DNA of 64,000 bases from Candidatus Zhuqueibacterota bacterium (GTDB taxonomy: Bacteria; Zhuqueibacterota; Zhuqueibacteria; Residuimicrobiales; Residuimicrobiaceae). The position numbers were made by a program, and so were the translations under genes. Below the pieces are notes generated by a model that was given only the letters and a program-made list of their open reading frames with translations, was not told where the DNA came from and ran no database searches. The stretch spans positions 1-64,000 of the forward strand of contig CAUJEL010000131.1 of NCBI GenBank assembly GCA_963169875.1, read 5' to 3'. Below are positions 9,888-18,789 of this stretch, in pieces (position 1 is the stretch's first letter; each line of letters begins with the position of its first letter).

Positions 9888-11072
9888 CTACAATTCCACC
9901 ATATGGATGGCGTCTTCGGGGCACACCAGATAGCAGAGCGAACACCCTGCGCACTTTTCTGCGTGTATGACTGCTTTTTTTCTCTCCATTTTAATGGCCT
10001 GATATCCGCCATCCTGACAGGAAGTATAACATATTTTGCAGCCGTTGCATTTGTCGGCATCCACCCGCGCCTTCACCGCGTAGTGTGGATCCAGGTCGGC
10101 ATAGGCGCGGACCAGAGGATTCATCCGGCCGATAAAATCGCCCGGCTTTGAAAACTGATGCCACGCCATGAACTGCAGCAGTTCTTTTTTCATCCGGGTG
10201 ACCATGGCAAAGCCGTGCAGCATGACGGCCGTGCAAACCTGCACCAGCGGTGCGCCCGCCAGCATGAACTCGGCAGCGTCGCCGCCGGAGCAGATGCCGC
10301 CGCAGGCCATGACGGGCAGTGCGGGGGTTTGGGCCAGGTGCGACACGCATCGCAGCGCAATGGGTTTTATGCCCGCGCCGGAATAGCCGCCTGCCGTGGT
10401 ATAGCCGGCCACCGAGGGCCGCGGTTTGAGGGTTTTCAAGTCAAAACCCATCAGGGAGGGGATGGTGTTGATGGCGCAGAGCCCATCAGCGCCCGCCTCG
10501 GCTACGGCTTCGCCGATATGGGTGATGTCCGTCACCGCCGCCGTCAATTTTGGGATGATGGGAATGGTCAGCTGTTTCTCCTCTTTCAACCAGCGCGTGA
10601 TGACGGCTGAATACTCCGCGTTCTGCCCGATGGCCGCGCCCTTGCCCTTTTCCGGATAACCATGCGGACAGGAAAAGTTGAGTTCAATGAGATCCGCGCC
10701 CGCATCCTGGCAGCCCAAAGCCAATTCCAGCCACTGCGCTCTGTTTTTTGCATCCCCCATGATGCTGCCGATGATTCTTTTTTCGGGGTAATCCCTTTTC
10801 AACGACCGGATGTCGTGATACCACTGCTCCGGCGTCTGTTCGCTCAAGAGTTCAATGTTTGAAAACGCCATGATGTCCTTGCCAAAGCGGATTCCGGCGA
10901 AACGATTTTGCAGGTTCTTGACCGGCTCACGAATGAGCGTCTTGATGACCGCACCGCTCCAGCCGGCCGCAAAAGCGCGGGATAACATTTCGCCGTTGGC
11001 CGTGGGAGGGCCGGAAGCGAGCACAAAAGGGTTTTCAAAGGTCACGCCTAAATAATTCACGGAAAGCTCCAT
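9888..11072 (-). CDS. preA: PreA-type dihydropyrimidine/dihydroorotate dehydrogenase with 2x[4Fe-4S] tail
   Basis: The 394-residue protein starts with a dihydroorotate-dehydrogenase-like TIM barrel (1-320). It has GVTFENPFVLASGP near the N-terminus and the active-site loop LIELNFSCPHGYPEKG with the catalytic Cys. FMN-binding glycine segments are present (VMACGGICSGGDAAEFMLAGA). The last 60 residues hold two 4Fe-4S clusters (CNGCKICYTSC and CAGCSLCYLVCPEDAI). This matches PreA, the catalytic subunit of NAD-dependent dihydropyrimidine dehydrogenase, which reduces uracil or thymine. The electron-input subunit PreT is not adjacent, so it is either encoded elsewhere or this paralogue uses another donor. 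Confidence 0.85.
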   Translation of the reverse strand: MELSVNYLGVTFENPFVLASGPPTANGEMLSRAFAAGWSGAVIKTLIREPVKNLQNRFAGIRFGKDIMAFSNIELLSEQTPEQWYHDIRSLKRDYPEKRIIGSIMGDAKNRAQWLELALGCQDAGADLIELNFSCPHGYPEKGKGAAIGQNAEYSAVITRWLKEEKQLTIPIIPKLTAAVTDITHIGEAVAEAGADGLCAINTIPSLMGFDLKTLKPRPSVAGYTTAGGYSGAGIKPIALRCVSHLAQTPALPVMACGGICSGGDAAEFMLAGAPLVQVCTAVMLHGFAMVTRMKKELLQFMAWHQFSKPGDFIGRMNPLVRAYADLDPHYAVKARVDADKCNGCKICYTSCQDGGYQAIKMERKKAVIHAEKCAGCSLCYLVCPEDAIHMVEL

Positions 11073-11147
11073 GGGATCCTCCAGCTGAGTCTAATTTCTT
11101 CTTACGGATTAACCCGTCTTGATTCAAAGATTTTTGGTAGAGGTCTT

Positions 11148-11323
11148 AACCTGTTCTATTCATAAACCGCCGAGCGCGCCGAGGCCGCCGAGCTATTTTT
11201 ATTATGATTATCGAGATATTTTTGAATATCATCTCAGTCATTTAAGTTGTTATCGATGCCATTTTTATGTTTTTCTTGTCTTTGCGTACCTCTGCGTCCG
11301 CGGCGGTGAATAATTCAGGTTAA
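11148..11323. mobile_element. 176-bp MITE-like element, copy 1
   Basis: This segment starts AACCTGTTCTATTCA and ends TGAATAATTCAGGTT plus AA, so its ends are imperfect inverted repeats (TTAACCTG....ATTCA when the flanking TT is included). It recurs at 50395-50570 with the same length and strong similarity at both ends, and the middle has diverged. Shared internal landmarks are GCCGAGCGCGC, CGATGCCATTTTT and CTTTGCGTA. It has no coding capacity, so a non-autonomous miniature transposable element is the simplest reading. It lies in the spacer upstream of preA. Confidence 0.6.
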
Positions 11324-11590
11324 CTCGATCAAACGCGCAATGCCGGTGCTCTATAGTCCCTGGAGAAAGATAGAGATGTTTGCCTAATTTATCAATCTCT
11401 ATTTGCGCGAAATCGATGATTGTATGCTCTCGTCCCCGCAGCGGGTGCGAGCGTACGCCCGAAGATAACGCCTGCGGCCGGTGAAAGGATCCCCTGCCAA
11501 TCGAGACATTTATCTTGCACGCAAATGCACAATGCGCTATATTACATCATACAGGGAAACTCATTTGCAAAAATTTACGAGGAGACCGCC

Positions 11591-11797
11591 ATGTTTCAAA
11601 AACTCTTCCTGGTCCTTGCGGCCGCGATTTTTTTGTTGATATCGATGCTGCATTTGTTCAGGATCTATGCGCATCTGTCCATCGTCGTCGGCTGTTATAC
11701 GGTTCCGATGTGGTTGTCCTACATCGGCTTCCCCGTATCCTTGGGGCTGAGCATCTGGGCGTATCTCATCTACAGAAGGTCATCCGCTGCAGCATAA
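11591..11797 (+). CDS. small two-helix membrane protein
   Basis: This is a 68-residue protein beginning MFQKLFLVLAAAIFLLISML at an ATG preceded by GAGGAG. Two hydrophobic segments (about 3-24 and 36-60) predict a small inner-membrane protein with a short basic tail (YRRSS). A longer frame starting at 11420 lacks a ribosome site, and its extra N-terminus looks non-coding. I do not recognise a family; similar tiny membrane proteins are common in this group of bacteria. Function is unknown. Confidence 0.6.
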   Translation: MFQKLFLVLAAAIFLLISMLHLFRIYAHLSIVVGCYTVPMWLSYIGFPVSLGLSIWAYLIYRRSSAAA

Positions 11798-11887
11798 TCG
11801 GACCGTTTGCATTTTCACCTCTCCACTCTGCCCATTCACCCCATCCCGAAACCGCAAAAATATTTTTCAAAAATTGAGAAAAAAGGT

Positions 11888-11938
11888 TTGCTTTTAGTAA
11901 AATCTTTTTTATATTTCAAACGTTTGATATATTTGAAA
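11888..11938 (+). promoter_or_regulatory. putative promoter/operator of the acyl-metabolism operon
   Basis: A perfect 12-base palindrome TCAAACGTTTGA (11916-11927) is followed by a second inverted pair TTTCAAA/TTTGAAA (11914-11920 with 11932-11938), 25-50 bases before the regulator start. A TTGCTT and an ATATTT, 17 bases apart (11888-11893, 11911-11916), could be -35/-10 elements overlapped by the palindrome. Autoregulation by the GbsR-like protein is inferred from position only. Confidence 0.45.
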
Positions 11939-11962
11939 CGATCGAAACTTATTGGCGCACAC

Positions 11963-12448
11963 ATGCTCAAAAAAGAATTCATCCAGGATTTTGGCGCCGG
12001 CTACCAGATGTTCGGACTGCCGGTCCTCATGGGGCGCATCATCGGGTTGCTGCTCTACTGGGGCAAACCCATCTCCCTCCCCGATATCACCAAAGAACTC
12101 GGCGTCAGCAAAGGCCCGGCCAGTCAAATTTGCCGCAGACTCCTCGATCACAATCTCATTCAACGCGTCTGGAAACCGGGCAGCCGCAAAGACTACTATC
12201 AAGCCCATCCCAACATCTTCGGCAATGCATTTCTCAACCGCCTTGCCCTGGAGAAGAAAAACCTCGAACTGGCGCGCAAATTTCAAGTCCTTCTCAATGA
12301 AAATGGCTCCGACGAAACCGCCGAATTTAAAAATAACATCGACGAAATGGTGGCTTTCTATACCCTGATGATCGCACATTATCAGGATTTTCACGCCGAA
12401 TGGATCAAACAACACAAAACCCAGATGCCCAAAAAATTGCCCAAATAA
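11963..12448 (+). CDS. GbsR/MarR-like winged-helix transcriptional regulator
   Basis: The 161-residue protein has a winged helix at about 15-75: GRIIGLLLYWGKPISLPDI, then ITKELGVSKGPASQICRRL as helix-turn-helix, then a wing ending GSRKDYYQAHP. A helical C-terminus for dimerisation follows (ALEKKNLELARKFQVLLNE). This matches the GbsR branch of MarR-like regulators, which often control osmolyte or acyl metabolism. The ATG at 11963 is chosen over an upstream extension to 11807 because the conserved domain begins here and palindromic operator-like DNA lies between. It is the first gene of a plus-strand run, 25 bases before the thiolase, so it is probably an autoregulated local repressor. Confidence 0.75.
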   Translation: MLKKEFIQDFGAGYQMFGLPVLMGRIIGLLLYWGKPISLPDITKELGVSKGPASQICRRLLDHNLIQRVWKPGSRKDYYQAHPNIFGNAFLNRLALEKKNLELARKFQVLLNENGSDETAEFKNNIDEMVAFYTLMIAHYQDFHAEWIKQHKTQMPKKLPK

Positions 12449-12473
12449 TATTTTACAATCTGAAGGATACCTT

Positions 12474-13661
12474 ATGTCAACCATTCGTGAAGTCGTCATC
12501 ATCGATGCGGTCCGCACCGCAATCGGCTCCTTCTCTGGCGCCCTGGCCGACATCCCCGCCCCCAAGCTCGGCAGCCAGGTGATCAAATCGCTGTTGACCC
12601 GCAACCAGGTGCCCGCGGAGCAAATTGATGAAGTCATCATGGGCTGTGTGCTGCCCGCCAACACCGGTCAGGCACCCGCCCGCCAGGCCGCCCTCGGCGC
12701 CGGCTTGCCCGATTCCGTGCAGTGCATGACTATCAACAAGGTCTGCGGCTCCGGGCTCAAATCCGTGATGCTCGCCAGCCAGGCCATTCAGGTGGGGGAC
12801 GCCGATATCATCATCGCCGGCGGCATGGAAAATATGAGTCAGGCGCCTCACTATGTACTGGGCTTGCGCAACGGCATCAAAATGGGTCACTCCACCCTCA
12901 TCGACAGCATGCTGCGCGACGGCCTCTGGGATGTCTACGGTGATACCCACATGGGCGATCTCGCCGAACTCTGCGCTGCAGAGTATAAAATATCGCGTGA
13001 AGCCCAGGATGATTTTGCCATCCTGAGCTACACCCGCGCCCAGGAAGCGCAGAAAAAAGGTTTGTTCAAAAACGAAATCGTGCCGGTGGAAATCCCGCAG
13101 AAAAAAGGCGACCCCATCCTGTTTGCTACGGACGAAGAGCCGGCCAAGGTGAATTTTGAAAAACTGAAAACCCTGCGGCCGGTCTTCAAAAAGGACGGCA
13201 CCGTGACCGCCGCCAACGCCTCTTCCATCAATGACGGCGCCGCCGCGGTGCTGCTGATGTCCGCGGAAAAAGCCGCCCGATTGGGTCTCAAGCCCGTGGC
13301 CAGAATCATCGCCCAGGCCTCGGCCGCCAAATCGCCCGCGTGGTTCACCACCGCCCCGACCGATGCCATCAACAAAGTCCTGGCCAAAGCCAATCTTTCA
13401 ACCAAGGATATTGATGTCTATGAAATAAATGAAGCTTTCGCCGTGGTGTCACTGGTCAACAATCAGTTGCTGAATCTCTCCGCGGACAACGTCAACATCA
13501 ACGGCGGCGCCGTGGCCCTCGGACATCCCATCGGCGCCAGCGGCGCGCGTCTCCTCGCCACGTTGCTGAACGTAATGCAGCAGAAGCGTGCGAAACGGGG
13601 TCTGGCCTCGTTGTGCATCGGCGGCGGCGAAGCCACCGCATTGATCGTGGAAGCCCTTTAA
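12474..13661 (+). CDS. acetyl-CoA acetyltransferase (thiolase)
   Basis: This 395-residue protein has normal thiolase length and all catalytic residues: Cys91 in NKVCGSGLKSV, His351 in GGAVALGHPIGASGARLL and Cys381 in LCIGGGEATA. NEAFAV is also conserved. It either condenses two acetyl-CoA to acetoacetyl-CoA or cleaves 3-ketoacyl-CoA. The start has AAGGA at good spacing. It is followed 12 bases later by an SDR reductase, a pairing typical of acetoacetyl-CoA/3-hydroxyacyl-CoA metabolism. The direction of flow cannot be told from sequence, but the symporter and ligase further along suggest substrate uptake and breakdown. Confidence 0.92.
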   Translation: MSTIREVVIIDAVRTAIGSFSGALADIPAPKLGSQVIKSLLTRNQVPAEQIDEVIMGCVLPANTGQAPARQAALGAGLPDSVQCMTINKVCGSGLKSVMLASQAIQVGDADIIIAGGMENMSQAPHYVLGLRNGIKMGHSTLIDSMLRDGLWDVYGDTHMGDLAELCAAEYKISREAQDDFAILSYTRAQEAQKKGLFKNEIVPVEIPQKKGDPILFATDEEPAKVNFEKLKTLRPVFKKDGTVTAANASSINDGAAAVLLMSAEKAARLGLKPVARIIAQASAAKSPAWFTTAPTDAINKVLAKANLSTKDIDVYEINEAFAVVSLVNNQLLNLSADNVNINGGAVALGHPIGASGARLLATLLNVMQQKRAKRGLASLCIGGGEATALIVEAL

Positions 13662-13673
13662 TCCGGAGGAATC

Positions 13674-14417
13674 ATGAAACGTCTTGAAAATAAAGTAGCC
13701 ATCATCACGGGCGGTGCCGCCGGCATCGGCAAAGCCGCGGTGCAGAAATTCGTCGGCGAAGGCGCCATCGTCTCCATCTGGGACGTCAACGCGGAAAAAG
13801 GCCAGCAACTGGTCGCAGAATTGACCGGGGCAGGTGGCAGGTGCGACTTCCGCAAGGTCGATGTCACCAATCTGCAAGAGGTCACGCAAAACATTGCGGA
13901 TCTCGTCGCCAAATACGGCCGCATCGATGTGCTCGTCAACAACGCCGGCATCACCCGCGATGCCACACTGATGAAAATGGATGAAAGTCAATTCGACCAG
14001 GTCATCAATGTCAATTTGAAGGGCGCCTTTAACTGCGCCAAGGCGGCAGGCGCGGTCATGGTCGAGCAGAGATCGGGCGTCATCATCAACACCAGCTCGG
14101 TGGTGGCGGTTTATGGCAATTTCGGCCAGACCAACTACGTCGCCTCCAAATCGGGCATCGTCGGCATGACGAAAGTGTGGGCGCGCGAACTGGGGCGCAA
14201 GGGCGTTCGCGTCAATGCCGTCGCACCCGGGTTCATCGCCACCGAGATGGTGCTCACGGTGCCCGAAAAAGTGCTCGATACGCTCAAGGAGAAAACGCCG
14301 CTGGGCCGGCTGGGCGATCCCATGGATATCGCCAATGCCTACTGCTTCCTCGCCTCGGATGAAGCGGCCTATATCAATGGCGCCCTGATCCAGGTCGATG
14401 GCGGACTGGTACTGTAA
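13674..14417 (+). CDS. SDR-family 3-oxoacyl-(ACP/CoA) reductase
   Basis: This 247-residue classical short-chain dehydrogenase has the nucleotide-binding TGGAAGIGKAA near residue 10, NNAG at about 87, the catalytic Ser in NTSSVVAVYG and the Tyr-x-x-x-Lys in NYVASKSG. The C-terminal GAYINGALIQVDGGL is typical of FabG/PhaB-like enzymes. It would interconvert 3-oxoacyl and 3-hydroxyacyl thioesters with NAD(P)H. GGAGG precedes the ATG. Placement directly after a thiolase favours a CoA-linked role (acetoacetyl-CoA reductase) over fatty-acid synthesis, but both remain possible. Confidence 0.88.
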   Translation: MKRLENKVAIITGGAAGIGKAAVQKFVGEGAIVSIWDVNAEKGQQLVAELTGAGGRCDFRKVDVTNLQEVTQNIADLVAKYGRIDVLVNNAGITRDATLMKMDESQFDQVINVNLKGAFNCAKAAGAVMVEQRSGVIINTSSVVAVYGNFGQTNYVASKSGIVGMTKVWARELGRKGVRVNAVAPGFIATEMVLTVPEKVLDTLKEKTPLGRLGDPMDIANAYCFLASDEAAYINGALIQVDGGLVL

Positions 14418-14448
14418 CGCTCACACGGAAATGGAATTAGAATATAAA

Positions 14449-15438
14449 ATGAAACGAAACGCAGAAATAGCCGCCATCGCCATGCACGTTCCACAGCGGG
14501 TGGTGCCAAATCAATTTTTCAATGAGCTCCTCGGCGAGGACGTGGATACCTGGCTGCGCGAGAATCTTACGATCCGCGAACGGCGCTGGTGCACGGAAAA
14601 CGAAAGCACCGCCGATCTCGCCGTCGCCGCGGCGCAAAAAGCCATGCACCAGGCCGGCGTGGCCGCCGCTGAGATCGATCTCATCATCGTTGCCACGGAC
14701 ACGCCCGAATACATATCGCCCAGCACCGCCGCGGTGGTGCAGCACCGCCTCGGCGCCCTGCGTGCAGGCACCTTTGATGTCAATACCGCCTGCGCCGGTT
14801 TTGTGACGGTCCTTGACATCGGTGCCAAGTACATCCAGGCCGACGAACAGTATCAGAACATCCTGGTCATCGGCGTCTATGCCATGTCCAAATATTTAAA
14901 CATGAAGGACAAAAAGACCGTCACCCTGTTCGCGGACGGCGCCGGTGCCGCCATTTTAAAGGCCACCGGGGAAGAACGCGGTTTTCTCGGCTCCCTGTTG
15001 CACACAGAAGGCCAGTATCACGACTGGATGGGCATCTACGCCGGCGGCACCCGCCAACCCGTCACAGCCGCAGTCCTGGAAAACAATGATCATCTGCTCA
15101 AATTCGTCAAAAAATTTCCCAAAGAGACAAATCCCATCACCTGGACGCAGATGATCCGCGACTTGACCGCAAAAACTGGCCATTCGATTCAGGATATCAA
15201 CATGATCTTTTTCACCCAGATCAACATCAACAGCATTCGCGAGACCCTGGACAATCTCGGCCTGACCATGGCGCGCACGCACACGGTCATGGACCGCTAC
15301 GGTTACACCGGTTCTGCCTGCATCCCCATGGCGCTGGCGGAAGCGGTCGAATTGGGTAAAGTAAAACGCGGCGATCTCATCGTTTTTATGGGCTCGGGCG
15401 GCGGGCTTTCATTTGCCACCGCTGCCTTTCGCTGGTAA
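14449..15438 (+). CDS. KAS III (FabH)-like thiolase-fold protein lacking catalytic His and Asn
   Basis: The 329-residue protein aligns along its whole length with ketoacyl-ACP synthase III. The nucleophile Cys115 is present (FDVNTACAGFV), as are the C-terminal DRYG..GSA..PMALAEAV and MGSGGGLSFATAAFRW blocks. The position of the catalytic His in HQAN reads TQIN (Thr256). The position of the catalytic Asn in GNTS reads GYTG (Tyr286). Decarboxylative condensation needs both, so this is more likely an acyltransferase, acyl carrier or other non-decarboxylating enzyme; that is inference. The ATG at 14449 fits the family N-terminus, and 14431 is an alternative. It sits between the SDR and a symporter. 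Confidence 0.8.
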   Translation: MKRNAEIAAIAMHVPQRVVPNQFFNELLGEDVDTWLRENLTIRERRWCTENESTADLAVAAAQKAMHQAGVAAAEIDLIIVATDTPEYISPSTAAVVQHRLGALRAGTFDVNTACAGFVTVLDIGAKYIQADEQYQNILVIGVYAMSKYLNMKDKKTVTLFADGAGAAILKATGEERGFLGSLLHTEGQYHDWMGIYAGGTRQPVTAAVLENNDHLLKFVKKFPKETNPITWTQMIRDLTAKTGHSIQDINMIFFTQININSIRETLDNLGLTMARTHTVMDRYGYTGSACIPMALAEAVELGKVKRGDLIVFMGSGGGLSFATAAFRW

Positions 15439-15459
15439 CATGTATTCGTGGAGGTTTTT

Positions 15460-16977
15460 GTGAACGGACTGGCCTCGCAGCAAATGGTCACCGCGGGGTG
15501 GATACTCATCCTTTTCTACATGGCGGTGACGCTCTATTTTGTCATCCGCGGCGCTCTGAAAATAAAGACCCTGTCCGACTATGCCGTCGGCAGTGTCACG
15601 TTTTCGCCAGCGGCCGTGGGCCTGGCCCTGGCCGCGTCCATGACCAGCGCCGCCACCTTTATCATCAATCCCGGGCTCATCGCCTTTTATGGCATCAGCG
15701 CCGTCATCTCCTATGCCCTGGTGCTGCCCGCTGCCGCGCTGGTCTCGCTGGTCCTGCTCACCAAAGGGTTCCGCAGACATGGCACCGCGGTCAAAGCCCT
15801 GTCCATGGCGCAATGGATGGGCACGCGCTACCAGAGCAAAGGCTTTGCGCTCTTTTTCGCGTTCCTCTCCCTCCTGTTGATCACCTTCATCGTGCTCATC
15901 ATGGTGGGTCTGGTGCAGGTGCTTTCAAAAACCCTGAACGTCTCGCAGTTCTATATTCTCATCGGCATCTGCGTATTCATCTTTGGCTATATGGCCTTCG
16001 GTGGCGCCAACTCCATGGTGTATACCAACACCATCCAGGCCCTGTTGATGCTGGTGGTCGCCTTCATCCTTCTCGGCTCCGGGTATGAACATTTCAGCCA
16101 GGGCGTCCACGGTTTTCTCGACAAACTGGCGGCTATCGATCCCAGACTGGCGCAGCCGACCAATGCGAGCAGTTTCCTCTTTCGCGATTTTTTCGAAATC
16201 TATATCGCCCAGATCATCGTCGGCATCGCCATCGTATGTCAGCCGCATATCATCACCAAGTCGCTGCTGTTAAAGTCCGACCGGGATGTCAACCGTTATC
16301 TGACCGTCGGCATCATCGTGCAGATGATTTTCTTTTTTGTTGTTTTTGCCGGTTTGTACGCCCGCCTGGCCTTTCCGGACCTGACAGTGAACGGGGCGCC
16401 GCTGAAAGTGGATCAGATCATGTCCGCCTATGTGGTCAAGGAGTTTCCCGTTTTCATTGGCCTGCTGGTGGTCATGGGACTGATCTCGGCCGGCATCTCC
16501 ACGCTGGAAGGGCTGATCCAGTCGCTCTCGACGACGATCACTTCGGATATCATCAAGCCGCTGTTCGGCCAGTTTTTGCCAACGGATGACCAGCGCCGCG
16601 CCAAATTTGAAATCGGCATCAACAAAGGCGTCATTGTCCTGCTGGCCCTGGTATCCATTCTCCTCTCGTACCGCCAATTGACGCATCCCAAACTGAGCGT
16701 GGCCATGTTTGCGCAGAACGGCGTTTACGGCTATTTTGCCGCCGCTTTTGTGCCCATTGTCCTGGGCCTGTTCGTCAAAAAGGTGCCCAAAATCGTGCCC
16801 ATGCTCGCCGCCGTCGCGGCGGTGCTGGTTCACTTTACGATGTACTATGGCAAGGTCATGGTGCCCTTCACCAAATCGAGCGGTGAAAATCCCGGCGTGG
16901 CCGCCGCCGTGGCCATTATGGCTGCCGTAATTACCGGCGCGCTCTCGTATCTGATTTTCAGGGAGAAAAAAGCATGA
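15460..16977 (+). CDS. sodium:solute symporter (SSS family)
   Basis: This protein of about 505 residues has 13 or so hydrophobic helices. It has SSS features early on, DYAVGSVTFSPAAVGLALAASMTSAATFI (the helix-2 Ser-rich cation site), and a GGANSMVYTNTIQALLML segment near residue 180. The start is probably GTG at 15460, preceded by GTGGAGG; an upstream GTG at 15448 overlaps that ribosome site. It overlaps the next gene by four bases (ATGA). Family members import sugars, amino acids, nucleobases or carboxylates with Na+. The adjacent acyl-CoA ligase and thiolase favour a monocarboxylate or fatty acid, by inference. Confidence 0.85.
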   Translation: MNGLASQQMVTAGWILILFYMAVTLYFVIRGALKIKTLSDYAVGSVTFSPAAVGLALAASMTSAATFIINPGLIAFYGISAVISYALVLPAAALVSLVLLTKGFRRHGTAVKALSMAQWMGTRYQSKGFALFFAFLSLLLITFIVLIMVGLVQVLSKTLNVSQFYILIGICVFIFGYMAFGGANSMVYTNTIQALLMLVVAFILLGSGYEHFSQGVHGFLDKLAAIDPRLAQPTNASSFLFRDFFEIYIAQIIVGIAIVCQPHIITKSLLLKSDRDVNRYLTVGIIVQMIFFFVVFAGLYARLAFPDLTVNGAPLKVDQIMSAYVVKEFPVFIGLLVVMGLISAGISTLEGLIQSLSTTITSDIIKPLFGQFLPTDDQRRAKFEIGINKGVIVLLALVSILLSYRQLTHPKLSVAMFAQNGVYGYFAAAFVPIVLGLFVKKVPKIVPMLAAVAAVLVHFTMYYGKVMVPFTKSSGENPGVAAAVAIMAAVITGALSYLIFREKKA

Positions 16978-18470
16978 TCGCATTCGAGACCGACTGGCTG
17001 AAAAAATGGGGACAGTATACGCCGCAGCGGATGGCGCTGCGCGAGCACAGCCGCCAGATCGAATGGACCTATTTCGACATGAACCGGCGCGTCAATGCGC
17101 TGGCCCATTATTTGATCAACGAGCTCAAGTTAAAAAAAGGCGAGCGCATCGCGGTCTATTCCAAGAACCGCGCCGAGTATGTCTTTCTCTTCTTCGCCTG
17201 CATCAAATCCGGATTGATCCTGGTGCCGTTGAATTTCCGCCTCATGCCGCGCGAGCTGGATCATCTCATCCACGACGCAGAACCGCGGCTCTTTCTCTTC
17301 GAAAAGGAATTTGCCGCCATGGTGGAAAAACTGCAAACCTTGAAAAACATCCCCTTGAAGATGGAAGTCGAGGCCCTGCAGCCTTTTCTCACGCAAGCCG
17401 TCGAAGAGAATATTTTTACCCCGGCTGAGCCGGCGACGGAAGAGGATCTGGTCATGATCCTCTACACCGCCGGCACCACCGGGCTGCCCAAAGGCGCCAT
17501 GATCAACAACCGCATGTTGTTCTGGAACGCCGTCAACACCGCCCTGCGCCTCGACATCACCTCCTCGGATCACACCCAGAGCTATGCGCCGTTTTTCCAT
17601 ACCGGCGGCTGGAATGTACTTTTGACGCCCTTTTTCCATCACGGCGCCTCGCACACGCTGCTGGAGCGGTTCGATGCCGACCTGATACTCAAACTGATGG
17701 AAGCGGAAAAAACCACATTGATTTTCGGCGTCCCCACCATGATGCAGATGCTTGCGGATTCGCCGCTGTTCGACCAGGTCGATCTCTCCTCGGCGCGCTA
17801 TGCCATCGTCGGCGGTTCACCCATGCCGATCCCGCTCATCAACAAATGGCACCAGAAAGGCATCTTCATCCGCCAGGGATACGGATTGACAGAGGTGGGA
17901 CCCAACTGCTATTCCCTGCATCAGGATGATGCCGTGCGCAAACGCGGCTCCATCGGATTCCCCAACTTTTATTTCGAGGCAAAGATCACCGATGACAAGG
18001 GCACGGAACTGGGCGCCAATCACGTGGGAGAATTGTGGCTGAAATCGCCGGTGGTGACACCCGGCTACTGGCGCAACGAGGAGGCCACCCGCCAGGCCAT
18101 CAGCGACGGCTGGTTCCACACCGGCGACATGGTGCAGCGCGATGACGAAGGTTATTACTATGTGGTCGACCGCAAAAAAAACATGTTCATCAGCGGCGGG
18201 GAGAACGTCTATCCCGCGGAAGTGGAAAGGTTTTTATACACCCATGAAGCCATCAAGGAAGTGGCGGTCATCGGCGTGCCCGATGAAAAATGGGGCGAAG
18301 TGGGCAAGGCCTGTGTCGTGCTCAAGCCAGGGTTTACTATAACGGCAGAGGAAATCCTGGCCTTTTGTAAGGGAGAGCTGGCCAGATACAAGACCCCCAA
18401 ATATGTCAAGATCATTGCTGAATTGCCCAAAAATGAGGCCGGGAAGATCAATCGCAAGGCGCTCGAATAA
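16974..18470 (+). CDS. AMP-forming acyl-CoA synthetase
   Basis: This 498-residue ANL-superfamily ligase has the AMP-binding P-loop at about 160-172 (MILYTAGTTGLPKGAM), the QGYGLTEVGPN motif, the hinge-region GWFHTGDMVQRDDEGYYYVVDRKK and the C-terminal catalytic Lys region GKINRKALE at the very end. It activates a carboxylic acid with ATP and CoA. It overlaps the symporter gene by 4 bases, so import and activation are translationally coupled. Specificity is not readable from sequence. It is probably the last gene of the operon that starts with the GbsR-like regulator. Confidence 0.9.
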   Translation: MIAFETDWLKKWGQYTPQRMALREHSRQIEWTYFDMNRRVNALAHYLINELKLKKGERIAVYSKNRAEYVFLFFACIKSGLILVPLNFRLMPRELDHLIHDAEPRLFLFEKEFAAMVEKLQTLKNIPLKMEVEALQPFLTQAVEENIFTPAEPATEEDLVMILYTAGTTGLPKGAMINNRMLFWNAVNTALRLDITSSDHTQSYAPFFHTGGWNVLLTPFFHHGASHTLLERFDADLILKLMEAEKTTLIFGVPTMMQMLADSPLFDQVDLSSARYAIVGGSPMPIPLINKWHQKGIFIRQGYGLTEVGPNCYSLHQDDAVRKRGSIGFPNFYFEAKITDDKGTELGANHVGELWLKSPVVTPGYWRNEEATRQAISDGWFHTGDMVQRDDEGYYYVVDRKKNMFISGGENVYPAEVERFLYTHEAIKEVAVIGVPDEKWGEVGKACVVLKPGFTITAEEILAFCKGELARYKTPKYVKIIAELPKNEAGKINRKALE

Positions 18471-18789
18471 AGGCCTGTTCACCGGGCAGTTTTCACGTCC
18501 CGGCGGAATGCGCGATACAGCCGGCCGCATGCGTTTTCTCGCGCAAGCGGCTGCGAACAGAGCGTGTTGCTGGCGCTTCTGCGCCTGGGGACCAGCCGTA
18601 CCACAAACTCACTGCGAACCTTGGCGGCTAAACCTTTGCTCCGTTCCCGGCGGAGGCAGGACTCGAACGCAGGAGCCCCTGCGGGAGCTACTGGAGCGCG
18701 CTGCGCATGGACTTTGCATGAAACTTTAGACAAATGAGACAAATCACAATCACTGCTCCACCCTTCACTTTTATCAAGGAGGCATTACC
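18471..18789. other. intergenic region with repeat debris
   Basis: This 320-base GC-rich spacer has no credible gene. It contains CAGGAGCCCCTGCGGGAGCT near 18680-18700 and CGAACCTTGGCGGCTAAACC near 18615-18634, both resembling fragments of common dispersed intergenic repeats. The ribosome site for the next gene (AAGGAGG) is at its right end. Confidence 0.4.

Noticed and set aside
18640-18690. GCAGGACTCGAACGCAGG, resembling the T-arm of a minus-strand tRNA
   Set aside because: The arms around TTCGAGT do not pair as a T-stem and no acceptor or anticodon stem could be found.
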